64,000 nucleotides of DNA from an uncultured Eubacteriales bacterium (GCA_900543085.1 UQQF01000002.1:36526-100525), one strand, 5' to 3'. Shown: positions 53,548 through 62,296, counted from the first letter of the stretch. The notes: generated from the sequence alone by a model not told the origin. Numbers and translations: made by a program.

Positions 53548-53585
53548 TCCCAAAGCTGGCGCGCTACCAACTGCGCAACACCCGG
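53548..53585 (-). tRNA. 5' half of the split tRNA-Pro(TGG) gene (attR side)
   Basis: The minus strand reads acceptor CCGGGTG, TT, D-arm GCGC-AGTTGGTA-GCGC, G, anticodon stem CCAGC and loop TTTGGGA, then leaves tRNA sequence. Joined to 18292-18336 through the shared loop it gives a 76-base tRNA with every stem paired. Its transcription now enters the element. Confidence 0.9.
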
Positions 53586-53654
53586 ATGCGTCTGCCCGGA
53601 GGGCAAGCGTAAAAATTATACACTGTCCTTTCAAAAACTGCAACCTTTTCTTCA

Positions 53655-53683
53655 TTGCAGTTTTCGTCGTAATGTGGTACTAT
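53655..53683 (+). promoter_or_regulatory. Promoter of the trmB operon
   Basis: TTGCAG at 53655-53660 and TACTAT at 53678-53683 with a 17-base spacer, in chromosomal sequence just outside the island. Confidence 0.6.
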
Positions 53684-53710
53684 GCTCTACGGAGTGTGAG
53701 AATCGTGAGA

Positions 53711-54373
53711 ATGAGAAAGAAACCCAACCTCATCCCCAGACTGGAGCGCTGCGCCCACGTGCTGGAAAATTCGCCCGAGACTCTGCGCGGAAGCTGGCTG
53801 GACACCTACCCGGCGATGCGCGAGGTGCACGTGGAGCTGGGCTGCGGCAAAGGCCGCTTCACCTGCGACATGGCCGCGGATAATCCCAATGTGCTCATCG
53901 TCGCGGTGGAGAAGGTTCCCGACGCGCTGGTCGTGGCCATGGAGCGCGCCTGCGAGCGGGAGCTGGGCAACGTGCGTTTCCTGGCCAAGGACGCGGCCGA
54001 CCTCGGCGAATACTTCGCCCCGGGCGAGGTTTCGCGCATATATATAAACTTCCCCGACCCCTGGCCGAAGAAGAAGCAGTTCAAGCGCCGCCTGACCGCG
54101 CCCAGCTTTCAGAAGCTGTGCTACGACGCCCTGGCGCCAGGCGGGGAGATATGGTTCAAGACCGACAACGTCCCGCTCTTTGAGTGGAGCCTCGAGCAGT
54201 ACGAGCTGTGCGGCTGGCAGGTCAAGGACGTCTCGCGCGACTGGCGGGACACCGTCATGACCGACTACGAGGCCAAATTCCGCGAGCAGGGTGTGAAGAT
54301 AAACCGGCTGGTCGCCGTGAAGGGCGGGCGGTTTGAGATCCCCGACGTCAAGGAGGCGGAAGAATGCGACTGA
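53711..54373 (+). CDS. trmB: tRNA (guanine-N7-)-methyltransferase TrmB
   Basis: Methylates G46 in tRNA variable loops. 220 residues. The SAM-binding motif VHVELGCGKGRFTCDMAADN, and YINFPDPWPKKKQFKRRL followed by GGEIWFKTDN are diagnostic. The ATG at 53711 is used; in-frame GTGs at 53696 and 53705 are possible because the ribosome site is weak. It overlaps xth by 10 bases. Confidence 0.95.
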   Translation: MRKKPNLIPRLERCAHVLENSPETLRGSWLDTYPAMREVHVELGCGKGRFTCDMAADNPNVLIVAVEKVPDALVVAMERACERELGNVRFLAKDAADLGEYFAPGEVSRIYINFPDPWPKKKQFKRRLTAPSFQKLCYDALAPGGEIWFKTDNVPLFEWSLEQYELCGWQVKDVSRDWRDTVMTDYEAKFREQGVKINRLVAVKGGRFEIPDVKEAEECD

Positions 54374-55116
54374 TATCCTGGAACGTGAACGGCCTGCGCG
54401 CCGCCGTCAAAAAGGGCTTTATGGACAGCTTCAACGCCCTGGACGCCGACATATTCTGCCTGCAGGAGACGAAGCTCCAGGCCGGGCAGATAGAGCTTGA
54501 CCTGCCCGGCTATCACCAGTACTGGTGCTACGCCGAGAAGAAGGGCTACTCCGGCACCGCCGTGTTCTCGCGCGTGGAGCCGATAAGCGTCACGTACAAC
54601 CTCGGCTATCCCGAGCACGACAGCGAAGGCCGCGTCATCACCTGCGAGTTTGAGGACTTCTACCTCGTGTGCGTCTACACGCCCAACTCGCAAAACGAGC
54701 TCAAGCGCCTGGACTACCGCATGACCTGGGAGGACGCCTTCAGGGCGCACCTGATGGAGCTGGACAGGCGCAAGCCTGTCATCGCGTGCGGCGACATGAA
54801 TGTGGCGCACGAGGAGATAGACCTCAAGAACCCGTCCACCAACCACATGAACGCCGGCTTCACCGACCAGGAGCGCGGCAAAATGACCGAGCTGCTGTCG
54901 AGCGGGTTCACCGACTCCTTCCGCTATCTCTACCCCGAGGCGCGCGACGCGTACTCGTGGTGGAGCTTCCGCGCGGCCTCGCGCGAGCGGAACGTGGGCT
55001 GGCGCATAGACTACTTCCTCTGCTCCGACCGGCTGCGCGAGCGCATCGCGGACGCGTTTATACGCCCGGAAATAATGGGCAGCGACCACTGCCCGGTGGG
55101 GCTGGACTTGAAGTGA
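54364..55116 (+). CDS. xth: Exodeoxyribonuclease III / AP endonuclease
   Basis: 250 residues. Repairs abasic sites and 3' blocks in DNA. ISWNVNGLRAAVKKGF, LQETKLQ (metal-binding Glu), CGDMNVAHEEIDLKNP, WWSFRAASRERNVGWRIDYF and the terminal GSDHCPVGL (catalytic Asp-His) are all present. AAGGAGG precedes the ATG inside the trmB end. Its stop overlaps the dihydrouridine synthase GTG. Confidence 0.96.
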   Translation: MRLISWNVNGLRAAVKKGFMDSFNALDADIFCLQETKLQAGQIELDLPGYHQYWCYAEKKGYSGTAVFSRVEPISVTYNLGYPEHDSEGRVITCEFEDFYLVCVYTPNSQNELKRLDYRMTWEDAFRAHLMELDRRKPVIACGDMNVAHEEIDLKNPSTNHMNAGFTDQERGKMTELLSSGFTDSFRYLYPEARDAYSWWSFRAASRERNVGWRIDYFLCSDRLRERIADAFIRPEIMGSDHCPVGLDLK

Positions 55117-56096
55117 GCGGCTTTGACATAGGCTCCGTGCACCTCGCAGGTCGCACGGTGCTGGCGCCGATGGCCGGCGTGAGCGACGCGGCCTTCAGGA
55201 CTCTCTGCCTGGAGCAGGGCGCGGCGCTGGTGTACACGGAGATGGTCAGCGCAAAGGCGCTGTGCTACAACGACAGGAAAACCGCCGCGCTGCTGCACAT
55301 ACCGGAGCACGGCCGCCCGGTGGCCGCGCAGATATTCGGGCACGAGCCTGAGAGTATGGCCGAGGGCGCTCTCCGCGCGCTGGAGATCTGCCGCGCGGAT
55401 ATAATCGACATCAACATGGGCTGCCCGGTGGGCAAGATAGTCAAGGGCGGGGACGGCTCCGCACTGATGAAGACCCCCGAGCTGGCCGGAGAGATAACCG
55501 CTGCGGTCGCCGCCGCGGTGGATGTGCCTGTGACGGTGAAGATACGCAAGGGCTGGGACGCGGGCAGCGTGAACTGCGTGGAGGTCGCAAAGATTCTCGA
55601 GCAGGCGGGGGCGTCCGCCATAGCCGTCCACGGCCGCACGCGCGTGCAGATGTACGCCGGCCGCGCCGACTGGGACGCGATACGCGACGTGGTAAACGCC
55701 GTGAACGTGCCGGTCATAGCCAACGGCGACGTATTCACAGGCGCCGACGCTGCGCACATTTTAAAATATACCGGCGCCGCGGCGTGCATGATAGGCCGCG
55801 GCTCGTTCGGCAATCCCTGGATATTCGCCGCAGCCAACGCCGCCATAGCCGGCGAGAGCGCGCCGGCGGAGCCGCCGCTGGCCGAGCGGCTGGCCACGGC
55901 GTACCGCCAGGTGGAGATGGCCGCCGCGGAAAAGGGAGAGCGGCTGGCCTGCATAGAGGCCAGGGCGCGCATAACCAATTACCTCCACGGCGTGCCGCAC
56001 TCCGGAGAGTACAAGCAGGAGCTGGTGCACATCTCCTCGCTCGAGGAGCTGGGAAGGATCCTGAAGCGCGCGGAGCTGAACCTGGCGGGGCGCTGA
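55113..56096 (+). CDS. dusB: tRNA-dihydrouridine synthase (DusB type)
   Basis: FMN enzyme that reduces uridine to dihydrouridine in tRNA. 327 residues. LAPMAGVSDAAFRTLCLEQG, IDINMGCPVGKIVKGGDGSA (with the catalytic Cys), VKIRKGW, IAVHGRTRVQMYAGRADWD and CMIGRGSFGNPWIF are the family motifs. It starts with GTG 55113 overlapping the xth stop (GTGA). A longer upstream frame is a shadow of xth. Confidence 0.95.
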   Translation: MSGFDIGSVHLAGRTVLAPMAGVSDAAFRTLCLEQGAALVYTEMVSAKALCYNDRKTAALLHIPEHGRPVAAQIFGHEPESMAEGALRALEICRADIIDINMGCPVGKIVKGGDGSALMKTPELAGEITAAVAAAVDVPVTVKIRKGWDAGSVNCVEVAKILEQAGASAIAVHGRTRVQMYAGRADWDAIRDVVNAVNVPVIANGDVFTGADAAHILKYTGAAACMIGRGSFGNPWIFAAANAAIAGESAPAEPPLAERLATAYRQVEMAAAEKGERLACIEARARITNYLHGVPHSGEYKQELVHISSLEELGRILKRAELNLAGR

Positions 56097-56146
56097 CGCC
56101 CGGATGCCCCGGAGAGGAACGAGAATTCCACAGAGGTGAAACAGAG

Positions 56147-56770
56147 TTGACTAGAGAACAGGAGCGGGAGATCATCGACAGGGTGCTCTCCGGCGACACC
56201 GAGGCGTTTGAGGCGCTGGTGCTGGAACATCAGAATAAAGTCTACAGCCTCGCCCTGCGAATGGTCGGCAACGAGGAGGACGCGCGCGACATGGCGCAGG
56301 AGGCGTTCATACGCGCGTTCAGCTCCCTGACTGGGTTCCGGGGCGACAGCAAGTTTTCCGTGTGGCTGTACAGGCTCACCAGCAACATCTGCATAGACTT
56401 CCTGCGTTCGCGCGCGAAGAAGCGCACGGTTTCCATGACCTGGACGGACGACGAGGGCGACGACGCGGGCGAGCTGGAGATACCGGACGAGCGGTTCTCG
56501 CCCGAGGGACAGTTCGACCGCGCGAGCATACGCGAGAGCGTGCAGCGCGGGCTGGACTCGCTCTCGCCGCAGTACCGCGAGATACTGGTGCTCAGGGAGA
56601 TAAACGGCCTGAGCTACGAGGAGATAGGACGAGTGCTCGGAATCGAGGAGGGCACGGTCAAATCGCGTATTTTCAGGGCGAGAAAAAAACTTTGCGATTT
56701 TCTTCTGCGCGAGGGGAACATTCCCGAATTTGGCGCGTCTAACGCACCGAAGGGAGGAGCGGGTGTATGA
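56147..56770 (+). CDS. RNA polymerase sigma factor, SigW/RpoE type
   Basis: 207 residues. Region 2: LVLEHQNKVYSLALRMVGNE, EDARDMAQEAFIRAFSSLTG and KFSVWLYRLTSNICIDFLRS. Region 4: LSPQYREILVLREINGLSYE, EIGRVLGIEEGTVKSRIFRA. TTG start at 56147 after GAGGTG (eight bases). Its end overlaps the anti-sigma gene (ATGA). Probably an envelope-stress ECF pair. Confidence 0.92.
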   Translation: MTREQEREIIDRVLSGDTEAFEALVLEHQNKVYSLALRMVGNEEDARDMAQEAFIRAFSSLTGFRGDSKFSVWLYRLTSNICIDFLRSRAKKRTVSMTWTDDEGDDAGELEIPDERFSPEGQFDRASIRESVQRGLDSLSPQYREILVLREINGLSYEEIGRVLGIEEGTVKSRIFRARKKLCDFLLREGNIPEFGASNAPKGGAGV

Positions 56771-57567
56771 GCCACTGCGACAAATATATGGAGATGGCCA
56801 GCTTATACGTGGACGGAGAGCTGAGCGAGGACGATTTGCCCGAGCTGCTCACGCACCTGGAAGGCTGTGCCGAATGCCGGAGATATTACGAGGCCTACAA
56901 GGCCGTCTCCGGAGCACTGGATGAGACCCCGGCGCCGGAGGGCTTTGCCGCTTCCGTCATGAGCGGCGTGAGAGCCTCCGTCGGACAGAAGAAAACGGAA
57001 ACCGAGAAAAAGCCGCGAGGGTTTCGCCGCCGTCCGGCCATAGCGCGGTATGCCGCCCTGGCGGCCTGCCTCGCCCTGGTGATCGCCGCCGGCGTAAAGC
57101 TCGCTTCGCCGGCGGGCGACGGGCGGGCGAACGGCGAGAGCAGCCCCGCGGGGTTCAGCATCACTGCGGCGGACAGCAACAGCGCTCAGCCGCAGGCGCA
57201 GTACGACGGCGCGCAGACCGGCGGGACGACCTCTAAGCCGGCGGACAAATCCGCAAAGCCGGCCAGCGCCGGCAGCAGCTGCGACCGTGACATAGACGCC
57301 ATATTCGTGGAGAGCGGCCTGGAAGATGGCCGGCTCCTGGACGAAGAAGGCATAGACAGGGCGCTGGCTCTGCTGCACTTCGGCGGCGAGGAGCTGGACG
57401 AAGCTCCCGAGCGCGACGCCGATTATACGATGTCCGTGGACGGAGGTGCGGGCTTGAGCACGCTGCAGGTCTGGCTTGAAGACGGACGCGTCATCTGCCA
57501 GCTCGACGGCGACAAGACCTGGGTCGCCGTCGGAACGGAAGACGAGCTTGCCGAGCTGCTCGATTGA
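56767..57567 (+). CDS. Anti-sigma factor with zf-HC2 domain
   Basis: 266 residues. The ZAS zinc motif is LLTHLEGCAECRRYYEAYKA with an upstream His (SHCDKYMEMASLYVDGELSE). One membrane helix is at about 97-114 (YAALAACLALVIAAGVKL). An Ala/Ser/Gly-rich linker leads to an extracytoplasmic domain ending LQVWLEDGRVICQLDGDKTW. It would bind and restrain the adjacent sigma factor. Confidence 0.88.
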   Translation: MSHCDKYMEMASLYVDGELSEDDLPELLTHLEGCAECRRYYEAYKAVSGALDETPAPEGFAASVMSGVRASVGQKKTETEKKPRGFRRRPAIARYAALAACLALVIAAGVKLASPAGDGRANGESSPAGFSITAADSNSAQPQAQYDGAQTGGTTSKPADKSAKPASAGSSCDRDIDAIFVESGLEDGRLLDEEGIDRALALLHFGGEELDEAPERDADYTMSVDGGAGLSTLQVWLEDGRVICQLDGDKTWVAVGTEDELAELLD

Positions 57568-57579
57568 GCGCGGGACAGT

Positions 57580-57620
57580 GTGCCCCGACGGTGAAAATGG
57601 TCACCGCCGGGGCACTTTTA
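57580..57620 (+). terminator. Intrinsic terminator after the sigma/anti-sigma pair
   Basis: GTGCCCCGACGGTGA and TCACCGCCGGGGCAC arms (one mismatch) followed by TTTTATT. Confidence 0.9.
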
Positions 57621-57655
57621 TTCAGATTTCGGCAAGATATGGCGGTTTTTTGCTC

Positions 57656-57684
57656 TTGATAAAAAAGAAATTGTATGCTATAAT
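57656..57684 (+). promoter_or_regulatory. Promoter of rex
   Basis: TTGATA at 57656-57661 and TATAAT at 57679-57684 with a 17-base spacer. No clear Rex palindrome is visible around it. Confidence 0.8.
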
Positions 57685-57750
57685 CTTTAGCTGAATCGAT
57701 TGCGCATTTTTTAACTGCGTTCAAATGCTTTTTTGATGGTGGGATATACA

Positions 57751-58419
57751 GTGAAACAAGCGAAAGTGTCCAATAACGTAATACGCCGCTTGCCGCGTTA
57801 TCTGCGCAAGCTGGACGAGCTCAAGGCCGCCGGCGTCGACCGCATCTCCTCCGGAGAGCTCGGCCGTCAGATGGGACTGACCAGCAGCCAGATCCGTCAG
57901 GACTTCAGCTGCTTCGGCGAATTCGGCCAGCAGGGCTACGGCTACAATGTCACGGGTCTGCGCGGCGAGATCGCCAGCATACTCGGCATGAACCGTGACT
58001 TCTCCGTCATCCTCGTCGGCGTCGGCAACATAGGCCGCGCCATGATCGAGAATTTCTGCTTTGAGCAGTACGGCTTCCACATGCTGGCTGCCTACGACGT
58101 GCGCCCCGAGGTCGTCGGCACCGACATCTCCGGCATCCGCGTCCACGACATAAGCGAGCTGCCGCACATCTTCGAGTCCAGCAAGGTCGACATGGCCGTC
58201 CTCTCCGTGCCGAAGCTCATCGCCAACAAGGCCGCCCGCGAGCTGGTCGACCACGGCGTGAAGGCCATATGGAACTTCACCAACGTCGAGCTCGACCTGA
58301 ACGAAAACGAGGCCATCGTGGAGAACATCCACTTCTCCGACAGCCTGCTCGCCCTGGGCTACTACCTCAGCGAGCGCATCGATGCCGAGGCTGCCGCCGC
58401 GGCCAAGAACGCGCGGTGA
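57751..58419 (+). CDS. rex: Redox-sensing transcriptional repressor Rex
   Basis: 222 residues. The winged-helix N-terminus contains NNVIRRLPRYLRKLDELKAA and RISSGELGRQMGLTSSQIRQ, DFSCFGEFGQQGYGYNV. The Rossmann domain carries VILVGVGNIGRAMIENF, the NAD(H)-binding glycine motif. Rex releases DNA when NADH rises and controls fermentation and hydrogenase genes in clostridia. GTG 57751 after GGTGGG is preferred over an upstream TTG/ATG. The stop overlaps the SLH-protein start. Confidence 0.96.
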   Translation: MKQAKVSNNVIRRLPRYLRKLDELKAAGVDRISSGELGRQMGLTSSQIRQDFSCFGEFGQQGYGYNVTGLRGEIASILGMNRDFSVILVGVGNIGRAMIENFCFEQYGFHMLAAYDVRPEVVGTDISGIRVHDISELPHIFESSKVDMAVLSVPKLIANKAARELVDHGVKAIWNFTNVELDLNENEAIVENIHFSDSLLALGYYLSERIDAEAAAAAKNAR

Positions 58420-59435
58420 CGGCGGGAAAGCGCCTGCGCTTCATAGCGCTGCTTCTGGCGCTGTGCCTCGCCGTAGCCCTCCCGGCCTCCGCCGCGGGCA
58501 CGGCGTCCGACTCGCTGATAACCGAGTCCTGGCTCGACGACTGGGCGGACGAGCTGCTTGCCGAGGCCGTGTCCGGCATCGACGGCGCGCTCGAAGGCGC
58601 CGGTCAGGGTGGACTGACCGCCACGGAGTACGTGCTCTCCGACGGCGACCGCGTGTCGCTGGGCGAGGGGGCGAGCGTGCTGCTCGTCTCCGGAGCCGCG
58701 AGCATGAGCGTCTCGGGCACGGTGGTCAACGCCACTGCGGGAGCCGTGGCCTCCTCCGGGGACGTGAGCGCGCGTGAGCTCTACATAGTCGCAGGGGACT
58801 CGTCCGCGAGCGTAGTCGCCGACGGCGGCGCGCGCATAGCCGTGTGGGGAAGCGCGAACGTCACCGAGCGCACGCTGGTGTTCACCGACGTGGCCGAGGG
58901 CAGCTGGTACTACGACTACGTCTACTCCGCCGTGGCCGTCGGGCTTATCGACGGCGTGACCGAGACGACGTTCGAGCCTGAGAGCGGCTTCACCGTGGCT
59001 CAGGCGATAAAGATCGCCGCCTGCCTGCACCAGTATTACAACAACGGCACGGTCACGCTGCAAAACGGCGAGCCGTGGTACAAGACCTACGTGGACTACG
59101 CCGTGGCCAACGGCGTCGCCGGCGAGAGCTACGCCGCCATGAGCGACGCGCAGCTCAACGAGCCGATCGACCGCCGTGACTTTGCGGTGATATTCTATAA
59201 CGCCATGCCCGCCTACGAGTACGCGCCCATCAACACCGTGGAGTCCATCCCCGACGTGGCCGCGGACGACGCCGGCGCCGGCGAGATCTACGCGCTCTAC
59301 CGCGCGGGCATCCTTGACGGCATAACCGAGGACGGCTCCTACCAGCCGGAGAGCGGCATCCGCCGCAACGAGGCTGCGGCCATCGTGGCGAGGATGCTGG
59401 ACGAAGACCTGCGCGTCAGGACTTCAAACGAATAA
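58416..59435 (+). CDS. Secreted SLH-domain protein
   Basis: 339 residues. N-terminal signal peptide (RLRFIALLLALCLAVALPAS-AAG). A Ser/Ala/Val/Gly-rich beta region is at about 60-150. Three S-layer-homology modules follow: FTDVAEGSWYYDYVYSAVAV with FEPESGFTVAQAI; WYKTYVDYAVANGVAG with INEP-like LNEPIDRRDFAVIF; and IPDVAADDAGAGEIYALYRA with YQPESGIRRNEAAAIVARML. SLH modules anchor proteins to wall polymers. The GTG overlaps the rex stop (GTGA); the ribosome site is weak. Confidence 0.85.
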   Translation: MTAGKRLRFIALLLALCLAVALPASAAGTASDSLITESWLDDWADELLAEAVSGIDGALEGAGQGGLTATEYVLSDGDRVSLGEGASVLLVSGAASMSVSGTVVNATAGAVASSGDVSARELYIVAGDSSASVVADGGARIAVWGSANVTERTLVFTDVAEGSWYYDYVYSAVAVGLIDGVTETTFEPESGFTVAQAIKIAACLHQYYNNGTVTLQNGEPWYKTYVDYAVANGVAGESYAAMSDAQLNEPIDRRDFAVIFYNAMPAYEYAPINTVESIPDVAADDAGAGEIYALYRAGILDGITEDGSYQPESGIRRNEAAAIVARMLDEDLRVRTSNE

Positions 59436-59442
59436 GACCTGA

Positions 59443-59468
59443 GGCTCCCGCATACGCGGGAGCCTTTT
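59443..59468 (+). terminator. Intrinsic terminator
   Basis: GGCTCCCGC/GCGGGAGCC stem followed by TTTT, immediately after the SLH gene. Confidence 0.9.
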
Positions 59469-59549
59469 ACGCAGGGCGGGAGCGCCGCTCCCGGCTCTGC
59501 CCTGAACCGCCGGAGCAAGCGCCCGGCGGAGCTTTTGAGAGGTGATAGC

Positions 59550-60914
59550 ATGGACACCATAGCTGCGATAGCCACGGGTTCGGCCGTGTCGGCGATAGGC
59601 ATAGTGCGCGTTTCGGGGCCGCAGGCGATAGCGCTGATGGACGCGGTGTTTACGCCCTCGGACGGCAAGGCGATGAGCGCGCACCCGGACCGCAAGCTGG
59701 TTTACGGCGCGCTGCACGGCGCGGATGGGGCGGCGCTGGACTACTGCCTGTGCACGATAAGCCGCGCGCCGCGCTCGTACACCGGCGAGGACACGGCGGA
59801 GCTGCAGTGCCACGGCTCGCCGGTGGTGCTCAGCGAGGCGCTGGGCGAGCTGTTCAGGCTCGGGGCGAGGCAGGCAGGTCCCGGCGAGTTCACTAAGCGC
59901 GCGTTCCTGAACGGGCGCATGGACTTGACCGAGGCCGAGGCCGTGATAGACGTCATCGAGGCCGAGAGCGCCGCCGCGGCCAAGAACGCCGCCGGCCAGC
60001 TGGCGGGAGCCGTGACGCGCAGGACAGAGGCCGTCTACGACATGCTCACCGACATGGCCGCGCACTTCGCCGCCGCGCTGGACTACCCCGACGAGGACAT
60101 AGAGCCGTTCGAGCTTGAGAATTACGCCCGGCAGCTGGACGAGGCCATAGCCGGCCTTGACGCGCTGATGTCCACGTTCGAGCGCGGGCGCGTCCTGCGC
60201 GAGGGCGTACGCGTCTCGCTGATAGGCCGCCCCAACGTGGGCAAAAGCTCGCTTCTGAACGCGCTGCTGGGGTACGAGCGCGCCATCGTCACGGACGAGC
60301 CGGGCACGACCCGCGACACGATAGAGGAGAAGGCCGTCCTCGGCGGCGTGCTGCTGCGCCTGACGGACACCGCCGGGCTGCGCGAGGCCGGCGGCGAGGT
60401 GGAACGGCTGGGCGTCCGGCGCGCCTTGCAGGCCGCCGAGGACTCCGACCTCGTCATAGCCGTGTTCGACGGCTCCGAGCCGCTGACTGAGCGCGACGAG
60501 GAGACGCTTGCCGTGGCGCGGCGCGCAAAGCGCGCTATAGCCGTGGTGAACAAGTCGGACCTGCACCAGGAGCTGGACAGCGCGCTGCTGCCGGACTGCT
60601 TTGCCCATACTGTGCACATGAGCGCCAGGCGGCTCCGCGGCCTGGACGCGCTGGCCGCCGCCGTGCGTGAGCTGTTCCCCGCGCCGGAGGCTCCGGCGGG
60701 GGAGATACTCACCAACGCCCGCCAGGCGGACGCGGTGCGCCGCGCGCTGGCCTCCCTGCGCGATGCGCGCGACGCCATGCTCGAAGGCGTCCCGGCGGAC
60801 GCGGTGCTCACCGAGACCGAGCAGGCTCAGCGCGCCCTCGGCGAGCTGAACGGCCGCACCGTCGCCGACGACGTGACCGACCGCATATTCTCCCGCTTCT
60901 GCGTGGGGAAGTGA
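59550..60914 (+). CDS. mnmE: tRNA modification GTPase MnmE
   Basis: With MnmG it builds the cmnm5 group on U34 of tRNAs. 454 residues. N-terminal tetrahydrofolate-binding domain (IAAIATGSAVSAIGIVRVSG, HGSPVVLSEALGELFRLGAR), central helices (FLNGRMDLTEAEAVIDVIEA), and an inserted G domain with LIGRPNVGKSSLLNALLG, DEPGTTRD, DTAGLRE and NKSD. It ends FCVGK, the conserved catalytic Cys motif. GAGAGGTGA precedes the ATG. Confidence 0.97.
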   Translation: MDTIAAIATGSAVSAIGIVRVSGPQAIALMDAVFTPSDGKAMSAHPDRKLVYGALHGADGAALDYCLCTISRAPRSYTGEDTAELQCHGSPVVLSEALGELFRLGARQAGPGEFTKRAFLNGRMDLTEAEAVIDVIEAESAAAAKNAAGQLAGAVTRRTEAVYDMLTDMAAHFAAALDYPDEDIEPFELENYARQLDEAIAGLDALMSTFERGRVLREGVRVSLIGRPNVGKSSLLNALLGYERAIVTDEPGTTRDTIEEKAVLGGVLLRLTDTAGLREAGGEVERLGVRRALQAAEDSDLVIAVFDGSEPLTERDEETLAVARRAKRAIAVVNKSDLHQELDSALLPDCFAHTVHMSARRLRGLDALAAAVRELFPAPEAPAGEILTNARQADAVRRALASLRDARDAMLEGVPADAVLTETEQAQRALGELNGRTVADDVTDRIFSRFCVGK

Positions 60915-60972
60915 TTTTACGTAATATATTATTACGTAAACCGAACTGCGGCGCGAGCCTTGACAAAAAACT

Positions 60973-61007
60973 CACCCCCGTCCTGAGTGGACGGGGGTGT
61001 TTGTTTT
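60973..61007. terminator. Bidirectional terminator after mnmE
   Basis: CACCCCCGTCC/GGACGGGGGTG stem flanked by AAAAAA on one side and TTTGTTTT on the other. It serves mnmE and the convergent DUF4179-like gene. Confidence 0.9.
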
Positions 61008-62295
61008 ACTCCAGCTCCAGTCTGGTGTCGCCGATGCGGATTGCGGTGACGCTGGAGACGTCTATGGGTTCGCGAGCCTCGAAGAAGGTGTTCCAGGTGG
61101 ATCTGTCACTTGAAGCCCACTGGCCTCCGCAGGTGTACAGCTCGATATCGCCGCTGGTGGTCTCAAGCGCCGCTTTGGCGGTGAGCAGGCTCGAGCCGGA
61201 CTCGTACTCCCAGCACAGCCCCAGCCCTATGGGGCTGAGGGTCAGCTCGACGTCCCCGGCCGCAATGTCGCCGTGCACGATGTCGGCGGTGAGCAGACGG
61301 ACGCCCTGAGTGCTTTCAAAGTCTATGTCTATCTCCCAGTCGCCGTGCGCGACGTCGTAGATGCTGCCCTCAAAGCACAGCGTGCAGTTTTCCAGCGTCT
61401 CGGCATCGACCTTGAAGTAGCGCTCCGTGGTAGCCATGCCGTCCCCATCGTCAAGAGTGGAAGTGCCTCCCGGAATGCTGTCTATGCGCTGCCCGTTGCC
61501 ATCCAGCAGGTAAGCGCCCATATAGCACTCTTTGTCCACGCTGGGGTATCTGTACTGCACCGCAAAATAGCCGCAGTTCATGCCGATGGCGGAGGCGTAG
61601 GCGCCCTCGCCGCCGGGGATGTCTGCCAAGCGACCCGGAGTCAGCCACTCCGGCGGGAGCGTCTGAGTGCTCACGGTGCCGGGTATCTGCTCGCCGTTGA
61701 GATAGAGGTCGGCCAGGTCTGCGTCCACTCTGGCGCCGTCGAGGCGGCTTGGGCTGTAGAGCAGCTTATACAGGCGCAGCTCTTTCAGACTGCCGAAGCG
61801 CGTCTGATAGACGGCGGTTGAGGTGGCGCTGTCGTAGTATAGCAGAGTCGATCTGCCATTGGCGAGCTGTCCGCCCCAGAGTGGATGGGTCTGTTCGGTC
61901 ACGCGCCCCTGGCCGGTGGTGTCCTGGATAGAGACGTACAGCAGCGCGGCGTCGCCGTACTTCTGCGCGGCTATGACGTTCAGCTTGATGCCGTTGGACG
62001 TCACGCTCTGCCCCTGCTCCTCCACGGCGTCGAGCATCGGAGGGTCTACGGTCTCGCGCAGCCAGTCGAAGCCGCCCATGGCTGCCGCCAGGGCGGTCAC
62101 GCCCAGCAGCGCGGCGGCCGCGACGGCGAGGACAAGCGTGCGCCTTATCTTGCGCGTGCGCTTTGTCGTTTGCATATGCTCCTCCTTGAGTTTTCCCATG
62201 ACCGCCTCGCGCACGCGGTCGGGGTCGGCCTGTACCGGAGCGGGCAGGCCGGAGATGTCCGCGTCGGGGAGGAGGTCGGATATTTTGACTTCCAT
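61006..62295 (-). CDS. DUF4179-like membrane protein, putative anti-sigma partner
   Basis: 429 residues. A short cytoplasmic part (1-50) contains EAVMGKLKEEHMQTTKRTRK, followed by one membrane helix at about 52-72 (LVLAVAAAALLGVTALAAAM) and a large extracytoplasmic region starting WLRETVDPPML, LDAVEEQGQSVTSNGIKLNV. DUF4179 proteins are usually encoded with ECF sigma factors and act as their anti-sigma or sensor, but no zinc motif is present here. It begins one base after the sigma gene stop. Confidence 0.72.
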   Translation of the reverse strand: MEVKISDLLPDADISGLPAPVQADPDRVREAVMGKLKEEHMQTTKRTRKIRRTLVLAVAAAALLGVTALAAAMGGFDWLRETVDPPMLDAVEEQGQSVTSNGIKLNVIAAQKYGDAALLYVSIQDTTGQGRVTEQTHPLWGGQLANGRSTLLYYDSATSTAVYQTRFGSLKELRLYKLLYSPSRLDGARVDADLADLYLNGEQIPGTVSTQTLPPEWLTPGRLADIPGGEGAYASAIGMNCGYFAVQYRYPSVDKECYMGAYLLDGNGQRIDSIPGGTSTLDDGDGMATTERYFKVDAETLENCTLCFEGSIYDVAHGDWEIDIDFESTQGVRLLTADIVHGDIAAGDVELTLSPIGLGLCWEYESGSSLLTAKAALETTSGDIELYTCGGQWASSDRSTWNTFFEAREPIDVSSVTAIRIGDTRLELE

Positions 62296-62296
62296 T

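Larger units (their letters stand above)
18337..53554. mobile_element. Composite genomic island inserted in tRNA-Pro(TGG)
   Basis: About 35.2 kb between the two halves of one tRNA-Pro gene, bounded by the 7-bp anticodon-loop core. It contains three tyrosine recombinase genes, a relaxase, Xis-like and element-type regulators, decayed genes and a defence block. Average base composition drops relative to the GC-rich flanks. An intact tRNA-Pro(TGG) just inside the right end would replace the disrupted one. Confidence 0.9.
24443..53554. mobile_element. Unit B: mobilisable element with recombinases, defence cargo and MobP relaxase
   Basis: About 29.1 kb. Recombinase genes lie next to its left arm (24867-26542) and an Xis/Int pair lies near the right side (49340-50906). 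A candidate oriT, RHH protein and relaxase are present but no conjugative secretion genes, so it would need a helper. It may itself be built from two modules, since the Xis/Int region is preceded by a short copy of the arm sequence. Confidence 0.65.

Noticed and set aside
18337..53554. Self-conjugative ICE
   Set aside because: Relaxase, candidate oriT and integrases are present, but no coupling protein, VirB4 ATPase or other secretion genes were found, so it is called mobilisable only.
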